Shown here: positions 1-6,677 of the stretch, piece after piece
Layout: each line of letters begins with the position of its first letter
Position numbering within the stretch: position 1 is the first letter of the stretch
Assembly (NCBI GenBank): GCA_016789305.1
Contig: JAEURJ010000013.1
Span: 496,001-560,000 of the forward strand
Length of the DNA stretch: 64,000 nt
Direction of reading: 5' to 3'
From: Anaerolineales bacterium
GTDB taxonomy: Bacteria; Chloroflexota; Anaerolineae; Anaerolineales; Villigracilaceae
Made by a program: the position numbers and the translations under genes
The notes under the pieces: model-generated
Told to the model about the DNA's origin: nothing
Databases searched by the model: none
What the model saw: the letters and a program-made list of their open reading frames with translations, nothing else

Positions 1-66
1 TACCCGCCTTTGCGTGTGGACGAAGTGGATGCCCTGCTGTTGGAAAGGCTGCCGTTTGAGGAGTAA
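1..66 (+). CDS. C-terminal end of an unidentified protein (partial)
   Basis: The window opens inside a reading frame that runs in frame 1 for 21 codons to a TAA at 64-66. The visible tail ends in LPFEE and is rich in Leu, Glu and Asp. There is too little sequence to name a family. A 70-bp gap separates it from the next gene on the same strand. Confidence 0.5.
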   Translation, partial: YPPLRVDEVDALLLERLPFEE

Positions 67-136
67 CCCAATTCGTGGTGTTTGTATCCGGCGGGGCCTG
101 CAGTTAACATTACCCTGGCAAGGAACACAATAGCAT

Positions 137-517
137 ATGCCATATACCATTACCTATAATGAAGCAGGATATATCGTGCTGGCTGGTGCAGGTGATGCGA
201 AGCTGAAGGACTTGAAAGAAGCGATCGTTTTTGGCTTACCATTGGTAAAGGAACATAATTGCTATCGTATCCTAAGCGATTTTCGCCAGTTAAAGCTCAA
301 CCTTTCCATGATCGATATTTTTACGATCCCTTCCATTCAATCTGTACTTTCGAGGGAATTGAACATGCCCTTTTATCATTTTCGCCGCGCGGTTTTGGTG
401 CCGGACCATGATTATGACAAATATAAGTTCTTTGAAAATGTGGCAGTCAACCGCTCTCACGTGGTGCGGGTTTTTATCGATGAGGAACGGGCGCTCGGGT
501 GGCTGCTGCAAAAATAG
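137..517 (+). CDS. STAS/SpoIIAA-like small protein
   Basis: This 126-residue protein has no signal peptide or membrane segment and looks cytoplasmic. The layout fits a SpoIIAA/STAS-type alpha-beta fold: a beta-rich start (MPYTITY, YIVLAGAG), a central strand ending in ILSDFRQL, and a C-terminal segment VFIDEERALGWLL. The same architecture recurs at 3747-4133, where LALADLRN and a terminal AKAWLVGD occupy equivalent places. In this type of protein the D-[FL]-R segment lies in the core strand and the C-terminal helix carries A..WL. The start is an ATG preceded by AAGGA about 12 bases upstream. Its partner and function are unknown; a regulatory or sensory adaptor is possible. The family call is by pattern only. 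Confidence 0.6.
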   Translation: MPYTITYNEAGYIVLAGAGDAKLKDLKEAIVFGLPLVKEHNCYRILSDFRQLKLNLSMIDIFTIPSIQSVLSRELNMPFYHFRRAVLVPDHDYDKYKFFENVAVNRSHVVRVFIDEERALGWLLQK

Positions 518-529
518 GCGGATGTGTCG

Positions 530-1249
530 TTAACACCCGGGGTCGCTTGGATGCGCGATGCAATCGAGTGAGACTGGCGTATCTTCCGAGCTTGCATTAT
601 TTGGCGGGTTGTTGGTGTCTGAAATACAGCTTGAGCCGTCGAAGAGAAAATCATTCAACGTGGACCCATCCCCAATGACTGTAATTTGCGCAGGGAAGAG
701 AAGAGGCATGGGCAAGTCGCAGGTAAAGAGGGAAGCATTGGATGGATTCACCCCGCAGGTCACAGCCTGACTGCCGATGGTTGTCTCCAGTGAATGGAAC
801 TGTGTGACGTGAACCCCCTCTGCAATGCGCAGGCTAATCAACTGATTTTCTGGATCGCACATGGTGACCTCCTCTGTAAGCATGGGGTCGGCCTGTTTCA
901 CCGGTTCGGATGTTTCAACAGAAGATGCGGGTGTGTTCGTGGCGGTGGGCGTGACGGCTTCCGCCTGGCAATACTTGGCTTGTAGTGACTCGGCGTCCCA
1001 GCCGAATTCCGATTGTTGCACATAGGTCCGCTCTGCGCCTGATGAACATTTCAGGAAGCAGCTGGTATATTGGTTCGTGACCTCGCCCTCTGGTACTGGC
1101 CCGGAGGTCAGGCAGTTCAGGCCGGAAGGCAGGCTGTATACGCTGGTGTCTGGTGGTGGCGGCATCATAGGGAACAGATATGTGGCATCGCACATGACAG
1201 TGACCATGGGGGCGATGAGCAGGAATAGGATTAGGTTTCTTTTTAGCAT
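530..1249 (-). CDS. Cys-rich secreted protein, member of a local paralogous pair
   Basis: The chosen start (ATG at 1249, GGAAA upstream) gives 239 residues with a classic N-region (MLKRN), a hydrophobic core and a Cys near residue 20. The lipobox is poor (VTVMC), so lipoprotein status is uncertain. A Cys-rich region follows, then a Thr/Pro/Ala/Ser-rich linker, then an approximately 80-residue C-terminal domain with spaced Cys and the motif FPAQITVIGDG...DFLFDG..C. The same domain ends the protein at 5129-5854 (FPAQIHATIGDA..DDFTYDG..C), so the two are paralogues. No enzyme motif is visible; surface-exposed or periplasmic binding is a guess. It lies downstream of the 45-residue membrane protein and other lipoprotein genes on the same strand and may share their transcript. 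Confidence 0.75.
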   Translation of the reverse strand: MLKRNLILFLLIAPMVTVMCDATYLFPMMPPPPDTSVYSLPSGLNCLTSGPVPEGEVTNQYTSCFLKCSSGAERTYVQQSEFGWDAESLQAKYCQAEAVTPTATNTPASSVETSEPVKQADPMLTEEVTMCDPENQLISLRIAEGVHVTQFHSLETTIGSQAVTCGVNPSNASLFTCDLPMPLLFPAQITVIGDGSTLNDFLFDGSSCISDTNNPPNNASSEDTPVSLDCIAHPSDPGC

Positions 1250-1360
1250 GGCGAAGGTTTCCTTCACTGATGATGGGCTGTGATACCTGGGTTCCTTCTC
1301 TTGGTTGCGCGTCAAACATGGATCGTGTCTTTACTGGCCCCAATGGGGGAATAGATCTCT

Positions 1361-1498
1361 TTACTCCATTACCCAACTGACAAGCGAATACAGGCCGGCC
1401 AGGAATGTGCCGATCATTCCGATGATTTCGAGTACGGTGATCAAAGAGTCCAGCCAGGCTGGGGTATGGGAGCGTTCTTTTTTATATTTTGGTTTCAT
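1361..1498 (-). CDS. 45-residue single-span membrane protein
   Basis: A short frame runs from ATG at 1498 to TAA at 1361-1363. The product starts with a basic stretch (MKPKYKKERSH), continues TPAWLDSLITVLE, and then has one hydrophobic helix (IIGMIGTFLAGLYSLVSWV) ending at VME. It begins 10 bases after the stop of the lipoprotein gene upstream on the same strand, so translational coupling is likely. The basic N-terminus predicts an N-in orientation by the positive-inside rule. No family was recognised. It could be a small membrane anchor or assembly factor for the neighbouring lipoproteins, but that is inference. Confidence 0.6.
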   Translation of the reverse strand: MKPKYKKERSHTPAWLDSLITVLEIIGMIGTFLAGLYSLVSWVME

Positions 1499-1507
1499 AC
1501 AAGCAGG

Positions 1508-2260
1508 TTACGGAGTTGGCGGTGGGAATAGGCACACAGTCCCGCAGCCGCCGGGGCAACCGGCTTCGAGACCACAGGCAAGGACTCCGTTGGAACAGGC
1601 GGGCGGTGTGCACATGATGATCGGTGATGGGGACGTGCCCGGTGTCGAAGTTAACGTGGGGCTGGGTGGCGGTGTGCTGATGGTGGGGAACAAACCGAGA
1701 TCGATATGAACATCGGGTTGCGTGAGGTGGGACTCTTCGAAGTGCAGGGTTTCATAGCCTGTCGCTTCCACGATCAATCGGATCCGATCCGTATCGTGAA
1801 GAAAGATGGGGACGAAGACATACATTCCGTTCTCATCCGTGGTGGTGACTCCCTGGCAGCGATATTGCGATGAATACGAAGAGTGCTCACAGCGGACCGT
1901 GGCTCCTTTGATCGGCAGGAACGTGAGTCCGTCGATGATCTTCCCGTTCACGGAACCCCAGCCTAGGTCTCCCACTGCAGGGACGATGGTGGCTCCGGGA
2001 GGCGGGGTATTGCTGGGCGTGGATGCAAAGGCGGTGGCCATTTGCGAGGTGAGGAACAAATCGTCGGCGGAGCAGGAGGCGCATGATTCTGCGGTGAGGG
2101 TGAGCAGCGCGGAAAGCGTCGAACCCATTTGCGCTGTCATGAACAGGCTGTCTTCCACCGTCGTCGTTGCTGTCGCGGTTTGCGGAAGCAGAGCCGGCCC
2201 GCAGGAGACCAACATCACCACAAGAAGAAGCAAACCTGCCTTATTGATTTTTCTTTTCAT
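1508..2260 (-). CDS. lipoprotein with carboxypeptidase-regulatory-like domain
   Basis: This is a 250-residue lipoprotein: MKRK start, hydrophobic core and lipobox LVSC with acylated Cys near residue 20. GGAAAGG precedes the start. The N-terminal third contains two similar stretches, DSLFMTAQM and DDLFLTSQM. Residues about 105-190 form a CarboxypepD_reg-like beta sandwich: VNGKIIDGLTFLPIKGATV, then TTTDENGMYVF, then IVEATGYET. The tail is Pro/Thr-rich followed by a Cys-rich knot. Such domains usually act as structural or carbohydrate-contacting modules rather than enzymes. It sits in a run of minus-strand lipoprotein genes (3671 to 530) and is followed after 9 bases by a tiny membrane protein. 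No catalytic residue is seen. Confidence 0.8.
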   Translation of the reverse strand: MKRKINKAGLLLLVVMLVSCGPALLPQTATATTTVEDSLFMTAQMGSTLSALLTLTAESCASCSADDLFLTSQMATAFASTPSNTPPPGATIVPAVGDLGWGSVNGKIIDGLTFLPIKGATVRCEHSSYSSQYRCQGVTTTDENGMYVFVPIFLHDTDRIRLIVEATGYETLHFEESHLTQPDVHIDLGLFPTISTPPPSPTLTSTPGTSPSPIIMCTPPACSNGVLACGLEAGCPGGCGTVCLFPPPTP

Positions 2261-2303
2261 CGTTCTACCTTTCCTGAGTCCGATCCCTTCGAATGGGGAG
2301 CAG

Positions 2304-3140
2304 CTACTGACAATTCTCGGTATTGACTCTCACTCTTGTGGGTGCCTCTCCGCTGGCATTAAAGGCCGCCACTGTGTAGTCGTATTTGCCGCTCGTCGGG
2401 GCAATATCATTATAAGTTGTGGACCCTGCTGCCACGTCCGTGAGTTTCGTCCCGTCGCGATAGATGCGATACCCGTCCTCGTCGATCGCTTTATCGATCC
2501 AGTTCAAGCTAATGTTCACCGAGCCGCTCGTGCAATCGTAGGTATAGCGCAGGTCGCCGGGAGCAGCCAACGCTTGTGAGGCCGTGCCGACCTTGGTGGT
2601 GACCCCCAGAAATATCACACCTTCACCGCTGTCACTCTCTAGACGAAATACGGTTTCATAGGTTCCCGCCTTGTCCGGTGCGGACATGGGGATGCGCACG
2701 TTGACTGTCCCACCGGGCGGGATCAATGTGCCTGCGGGCATGATCGGGAAACTCTCCGCCTGTGTGATCGGCTCCCCCGAATCGAAATGCATCTGATAGC
2801 CGCTGGTCCATGTGCATTTGCCCGTATTCTGAAGCGTCCAGACCATGGTGAACACCTTGCCGGGTGCGATCAACTTATTGACCTCGTTCACATCGTACAC
2901 TACATCATCGCGCAGCCAGGCCGTATATTTCCCCGAGTCTTCACAGGGTGTGGGAGTGGCAGTGACCCCAACCGTGGATGTGGCGAGCGCCTGTGTTGCC
3001 TGTGGCGATAAGGCCGCCTGCACCGTTTGCGCAGCAGATGTGGACAGGGCGCTTGAACTCGGTCCCTGCGTGTTGGGCAGATTGCACGCCGAAAGGATCA
3101 GGCATATGCTCAGAATGGAAGTCAAAGTTTTCCGTTTCAT
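2304..3140 (-). CDS. lipoprotein with NBR1-type Ig-like and FN3 domains
   Basis: This 278-residue lipoprotein has lipobox LSAC, acylated Cys about residue 19 and CGGAGAA before the ATG. After a Ser/Ala/Thr-rich linker, residues about 75-180 match the Ig-like domain of NBR1 type, which is frequent in Chloroflexota surface proteins. The visible signs are APGKVFTMVWTLQNTGKCTW, then MPAGTLIPPGGTVNV, then AGTYETVFRL. Residues about 190-275 form a fibronectin type III domain (ISLNWIDKAIDEDGYRIYRDG...YTVAAFNASGEA) like those of the protein at 8402-9502. The likely role is extracytoplasmic adhesion or binding. The intergenic region upstream carries a hairpin repeat. Confidence 0.85.
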   Translation of the reverse strand: MKRKTLTSILSICLILSACNLPNTQGPSSSALSTSAAQTVQAALSPQATQALATSTVGVTATPTPCEDSGKYTAWLRDDVVYDVNEVNKLIAPGKVFTMVWTLQNTGKCTWTSGYQMHFDSGEPITQAESFPIMPAGTLIPPGGTVNVRIPMSAPDKAGTYETVFRLESDSGEGVIFLGVTTKVGTASQALAAPGDLRYTYDCTSGSVNISLNWIDKAIDEDGYRIYRDGTKLTDVAAGSTTYNDIAPTSGKYDYTVAAFNASGEAPTRVRVNTENCQ

Positions 3141-3156
3141 TTTTTCTTCTCCGTTC

Positions 3157-3189
3157 AGACCTTACAGGTTTCCAAGACCTGTCAGGTCT
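3157..3189. repeat. imperfect palindrome with AGACCT/AGGTCT arms
   Basis: Two 13-base arms (3157-3169 and 3177-3189) pair with one mismatch around a 7-base loop. The core resembles GACCTGTCAGGTC. It lies between the He_PIG lipoprotein gene and the NBR1/FN3 lipoprotein gene, in the leader of the latter. A related GACAGGTC-centred palindrome serves as the tRNA-Thr terminator at 21471. It could be a dispersed repeat or a transcriptional attenuator. Confidence 0.5.
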
Positions 3190-3236
3190 TTTCATCGCGT
3201 TATTTTATTTAATCTTCATCTTCAAAGGCGGAGAGA

Positions 3237-3671
3237 TCACTTGACCACGATCACATATTCCCGTTGCCCCGTCTGCCCGCTGACCATCGTCGCGAAGCAA
3301 CTGACAGACACCGTGAACGTGTAGGTCCCCGCTTCTTCAGGGATACCGCGGATCATTGCGCGGTTTCGGTCGTCGCCAGGGTCTTCGAGGGGAAACTCAA
3401 GCTCCAGCCCGGGCGGGAGCGTGCCATCGGAAACAGACATACTGTTCACGGGAGTAACGGCATCGCTCACGCGGATTTCCGCTTCGTATGCCGCGCCAAC
3501 CTCCCCGTCCGGCAGGGACGCGGGCTCGATCTTCAACACTACGGTCGAAGGGGTAAAGATATAATCGGAGGTGGGCGTAGGTGCAGCCGCCGGGCCTGTG
3601 ATCGTAAAACAGGCGAGGGAGATCATCACCATGAACCCGGCGGACAGGGCGCGCAAAGATTTTTGTTTCAT
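3237..3671 (-). CDS. lipoprotein with putative Ig (He_PIG) domain
   Basis: This 144-residue protein has signal peptide MKQKSLRALSAGFMVMISLAC with lipobox SLAC, and AGAGGA before the ATG. Residues about 45-140 fit a He_PIG-type domain: EPASLPDGEVGAAYEAEIRV, then the diagnostic SDGTLPPGLELE, then GIPEEAGTYTFTVSVS. This fold usually occurs as repeats in surface proteins; here there is a single copy. It is the first gene of the minus-strand lipoprotein series and is divergent from the STAS-like gene at 3747, leaving about 75 bp for both promoters. Role in surface binding is inferred. Confidence 0.8.
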   Translation of the reverse strand: MKQKSLRALSAGFMVMISLACFTITGPAAAPTPTSDYIFTPSTVVLKIEPASLPDGEVGAAYEAEIRVSDAVTPVNSMSVSDGTLPPGLELEFPLEDPGDDRNRAMIRGIPEEAGTYTFTVSVSCFATMVSGQTGQREYVIVVK

Positions 3672-3746
3672 AAAATCCTCTCTATCATCAGATTACCTTT
3701 ATGGTATGGAAATGACGGACCCGATACAGTCAAGTATAATACCCCC

Positions 3747-4133
3747 ATGCCCATACAATGGATTGAACACAAAGGGGAGAAGATCCTCCACATCGATGTC
3801 GCTGACCTGGCGAATGATCACGCCGCCCTCAACACAAACTTGCAAACACTGACGAGCCTGCTCAAGGCGGAACCCAGGAACTCGGTTCTGGCCCTGGCCG
3901 ACCTGCGCAACACCAACCTCAGCAACAATGCCCTGATGGTGTTGATGCGCAATGCGCCTTTTGCCGCTCCTTATTTTCGCAAGAGCGCGCTCATCATTGA
4001 GCCGAATAACGCGCGCCGCATCCTGCTTGACTCATTCAACATGGTCATCAAACGCCTGCCCAAACGCTTCAGTGACCTGGATTCCGCCAAAGCCTGGCTG
4101 GTGGGTGACCCATCCGCCGACGAAATACGTTAG
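3747..4133 (+). CDS. STAS/SpoIIAA-like small protein, paralogue of 137-517
   Basis: This is a 128-residue cytoplasmic protein. The frame stays open upstream, but only through sequence antisense to the lipoprotein gene; the ATG at 3747 (MPIQWIEHKGEKILHID) gives a start equivalent to the paralogue at 137. The core strand NSVLALADLRNTNL and the terminal helix DLDSAKAWLVGD mirror ILSDFRQL and ERALGWLL there. Such domains usually act as regulatory adaptors; no phosphorylatable Ser typical of SpoIIAA was identified. It is a stand-alone gene between divergent and convergent lipoprotein genes. Confidence 0.6.
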   Translation: MPIQWIEHKGEKILHIDVADLANDHAALNTNLQTLTSLLKAEPRNSVLALADLRNTNLSNNALMVLMRNAPFAAPYFRKSALIIEPNNARRILLDSFNMVIKRLPKRFSDLDSAKAWLVGDPSADEIR

Positions 4134-4196
4134 CGGAGCAGATTGATATATCAGCTGCCTGTTGCCCTCGGCAATCACGTTCCCCGCGTATCGGCT

Positions 4197-4230
4197 AAAA
4201 AACTCCCCTGAGGTGAATACCTGAGGGGAG
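4197..4230 (-). terminator. intrinsic terminator of the 4263-4898 gene
   Basis: The plus strand shows six A at 4197-4202, then arms CTCCCCTGAGGT and ACCTGAGGGGAG around GAAT. Read on the minus strand this is a 12-bp stem with one mismatch followed by six T, directly downstream of the lipoprotein gene. Confidence 0.85.
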
Positions 4231-4262
4231 TGCGATCATAGGTGGGAAGGAGCCCGGAGAAC

Positions 4263-4898
4263 CTACCCCGGCAGCTCAGACCAATCGCAGCGCACATCTG
4301 CATTCGGATCGCGTTCCGTGCCAAAGAAGAGTTGGTTCAACTGCGCCGCAACCCTCGCGTCCAGCATCGCCAAAATTTTACCCTTCGCCTTTTCAAGGAC
4401 GTAATTGTCCACGGGCTGTGGAGAGCTGCGAATGTTGAACTGGGAAAAATCCACCCGCGAACGGAAAACACACACAGGATCTAGGGAGCGGTCCACATCC
4501 GCGCGATATTCGGCCACAAAATCCACGGTAATCGTGCCGCTGGCCGGCCCGCCATCGACGCACTCTGGACCTGCAAGTGGGCGCAATTTGAGTGTAAACA
4601 CGCCCATGTTGAGCGACGCGTGGACACGCTCCACCCCGATGGGGTTCTCTGCCACCTCCTCCAAGGCATACGAACTATCCGCGATTACATGCTGGTCGAT
4701 CATCCGCACGCTGCCCGGTTTGCAGTCCTCGCTGCCGTCGACATTCACCGTGACATCGTCAAGATTTTCGTCGATGGGCATGCCGAATGCCCCCGAAGGA
4801 GTGGAGACCGATGGAGCAGCGGTCTGCGATCCACAGGCGGATAGCGGCAGGCTTGCAAGAACGAGCATCAAAAGAATGGTGGAAATCGAATGTTTCAT
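4263..4898 (-). CDS. lipoprotein of unknown function
   Basis: This 211-residue lipoprotein has lipobox LSAC (Cys about residue 22) and a perfect AGGAGGAA seven bases before the ATG. Beyond a short Ser/Thr/Pro linker the mature part has four further Cys and alternating strand-like segments, for example VRMIDQHVIADSS, VFTLKLRPLAG and ITVDFVAEYRADVDRS. The C-terminal 60 residues are helical and charged (VLEKAKGKILAMLDARVAAQLNQLF). No named domain was recognised. It is monocistronic, with its own terminator at 4197. A solute-binding or cell-surface role is possible but unsupported. Confidence 0.75.
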   Translation of the reverse strand: MKHSISTILLMLVLASLPLSACGSQTAAPSVSTPSGAFGMPIDENLDDVTVNVDGSEDCKPGSVRMIDQHVIADSSYALEEVAENPIGVERVHASLNMGVFTLKLRPLAGPECVDGGPASGTITVDFVAEYRADVDRSLDPVCVFRSRVDFSQFNIRSSPQPVDNYVLEKAKGKILAMLDARVAAQLNQLFFGTERDPNADVRCDWSELPG

Positions 4899-5128
4899 AA
4901 GTTCCTCCTATTTGGGTATTGGGTTTTTATCAGTATGCACCGTGTCGCGCGCCATACAATCACCCAAAAGTTGGAAATCCCGCCGATCGGAACTAGTTCC
5001 CTCCCCTTTACGAGAGAGCTGGGGAAAGGTCAAGACCCCTTTCCCTCCCTCCTTGCAACCATAATGGTATAGCGAATGAGATAAAATCAGTCGTATTTCA
5101 TTCTGCCATGGAATGCACAGGAGCCCGC

Positions 5129-5854
5129 ATGAAAAAACGCCCGTACCTTGTCCTCATACTCACCGCCATTCTCACTGTCGTCTGTCAATGCAGCATGACC
5201 AATCGGGACGTGAAACTCGCAGGACATGCCTGCAAATTCACGGGCACCTACGATACCGACACCTCTAACTACGACGGTACCTTCACCTGCAAGAATGAAG
5301 ATGGCTCGAACCTGACCTGCCCTTATACCGGTCAATCTGTCACGAATTCAAAGATCTATTTACATAATGAATCTTCGGCAAAGGTAAGCGATGAACAGTT
5401 TTGGGAGCGGTTGGGTTGTTCCCCTGTCGGGGAAGCCAGACCGACCGCAACCCCGCCTCCGGCCGCCACCGCAACTGCCACGCCCTTCGCGGCACCTGTC
5501 GCCGCCTCAACTCCGTTGCTCAGTGGTGAAGTCAGCGCCTGCAACCTCAAAGACGGCTTCATCAATTTCAAACTCGTTGATGACGATCCCTCCTTTAAAG
5601 GCAGTGATGTTTACCTGACGATCAATGAAACACAGGTAAATTGCACACTCGCTGGAAATAACAACTCTTTGCTATCATGTGCACTTCCGCCCGGCGTCAT
5701 TTTCCCTGCTCAAATCCATGCCACCATCGGCGACGCCTCCACCGATGACTTCACCTACGACGGCGGGGGCTGCATCACCCAAACCGGTCCCGCTCAAGGC
5801 GGCGAAGGCGGCGTCCCCACATCCTGTGGCGTGGGAGATTGCCCTCCTCCATAA
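5129..5854 (+). CDS. Cys-rich secreted protein, paralogue of 530-1249
   Basis: The start at 5129 (MKKRPYLVLILTAILTVVC) was chosen over an in-frame ATG at 5108 because it gives a normal signal peptide. The Cys after LTVV may be lipidated, although the lipobox is not ideal. The mature 241-residue chain has an N-terminal Cys-rich beta region, a Pro/Ala/Thr linker, and a C-terminal domain of about 80 residues. That domain carries CNLKDGFINF, then LLSCALPPGVIFPAQI, then DDFTYDGGGC, matching the protein at 530-1249. The tail ends in a Gly/Cys/Pro-rich stretch. No catalytic motif is visible. It is transcribed opposite to its paralogue and followed by a perfect palindrome. Confidence 0.75.
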   Translation: MKKRPYLVLILTAILTVVCQCSMTNRDVKLAGHACKFTGTYDTDTSNYDGTFTCKNEDGSNLTCPYTGQSVTNSKIYLHNESSAKVSDEQFWERLGCSPVGEARPTATPPPAATATATPFAAPVAASTPLLSGEVSACNLKDGFINFKLVDDDPSFKGSDVYLTINETQVNCTLAGNNNSLLSCALPPGVIFPAQIHATIGDASTDDFTYDGGGCITQTGPAQGGEGGVPTSCGVGDCPPP

Positions 5855-5861
5855 ATAACAT

Positions 5862-5887
5862 GTAGGGGCGGGTAATCCCGCCCCTAC
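5862..5887. repeat. perfect 11-bp palindrome, REP-like
   Basis: Arms GTAGGGGCGGG (5862-5872) and CCCGCCCCTAC (5877-5887) pair perfectly around TAAT. It starts eight bases after the stop of the secreted-protein gene. There is no T tract on either side, so it is more like a dispersed REP element than a canonical terminator. Confidence 0.6.
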
Positions 5888-5947
5888 CAGAACACCTCTG
5901 CTTTGTCGTGTGCTCAGCCCCCGATGGAGCAAAATACAAAAGGGGGC

Positions 5948-6445
5948 CTAACTCTCTACATGAAATTCCGCGATATCCCAAGGCAGATCACGCGCGGTCA
6001 CAACCACCCGCGCCTGATCAGGCGCCGTACATGTTGTGGTGTACGTCCACCAATTGCCTTCGGCGCGTGTTGCCGCGCCCTGTTCCAGCGCTGTGCCTGT
6101 GCTGTGGGTGATAACCACATTCACCCGTTCCACCCGCACATGTTCCACTGCCTTGATGCGGATGATCTGACCCGGTGCGCCGCTCCAGTTTTCGATATCC
6201 AGCTCGCTAATCTCCGGCGCATGGACGAAGTCTGCCATCGCCAGCAGATCGGTGCGCGACTCTCTTCCATTCATCGACATTGCCTGGAACTTCTCCAGCT
6301 GTGCCTCCGAAAAGATGCGGTTCTCATCGAACGTTGGAGAAGCGCTCACGATTGCGCGTCCCGACCGCGTCTGCCGTACCATTAACTGTGTCCCTTGTGA
6401 ATCGCTTAACCCCCGAACGAATAAATTGTTCTTTACTTTAGCCAT
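5948..6445 (-). CDS. conserved-looking protein of unknown function
   Basis: A 165-residue protein without signal peptide or membrane segment, so probably cytoplasmic. AGGAGAA precedes the ATG at a good distance. The sequence opens MAKVKNNLFVRGLSDSQG, contains a basic strand LMVRQTRSGRAIVS, then PTFDENRIFSEAQLEKF, and ends with beta-rich segments (VERVNVVITHSTG, ARVVVTARDLPWD). It resembles no family that can be named with confidence. It is monocistronic, convergent with the secreted-protein gene at 5129, and lies downstream of a double-hairpin intergenic repeat. Confidence 0.7.
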   Translation of the reverse strand: MAKVKNNLFVRGLSDSQGTQLMVRQTRSGRAIVSASPTFDENRIFSEAQLEKFQAMSMNGRESRTDLLAMADFVHAPEISELDIENWSGAPGQIIRIKAVEHVRVERVNVVITHSTGTALEQGAATRAEGNWWTYTTTCTAPDQARVVVTARDLPWDIAEFHVES

Positions 6446-6540
6446 GGGATTCTCCTTTGTGTGATGAATGAGTGTTGTTGGAATAAAACTATATCAGCCA
6501 CCAGGCTTCAAAACAGGCTTCAAAAATCCCGATTTACTCA

Positions 6541-6617
6541 TCCTCTTTTAATCTGCGCCCATGGGTTTGGGAGCAGGGATTAAAAGAGGAATGGACACGG
6601 CACTTGCCATGTCCATT
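6541..6617. repeat. double-hairpin intergenic element
   Basis: A perfect 13-bp inverted repeat (6541-6553 with 6578-6590, arm TCCTCTTTTAATC) is followed directly by a second hairpin with arms AATGGACA and TGTCCATT plus an inner GGC/GCC (about 6590-6617). It lies in the 232-bp spacer between two minus-strand genes. The only T run is interior, so it is not a clear terminator for either. Confidence 0.6.
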
Positions 6618-6677
6618 CCAACCTGCCCTCACAACAGGAATGACGGTGATTGTATATCGGGATCACCGCTGCATATC

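Noticed and set aside
2787..3324. Plus-strand frames of 74-159 codons across the lipoprotein region
   Set aside because: They are mirror frames of the lipoprotein genes, with no ribosome sites and no plausible domains.
3264..3746. Upstream extension of the STAS-like protein frame
   Set aside because: The extension is antisense to the He_PIG lipoprotein gene; ATG 3747 gives a start equivalent to its paralogue.
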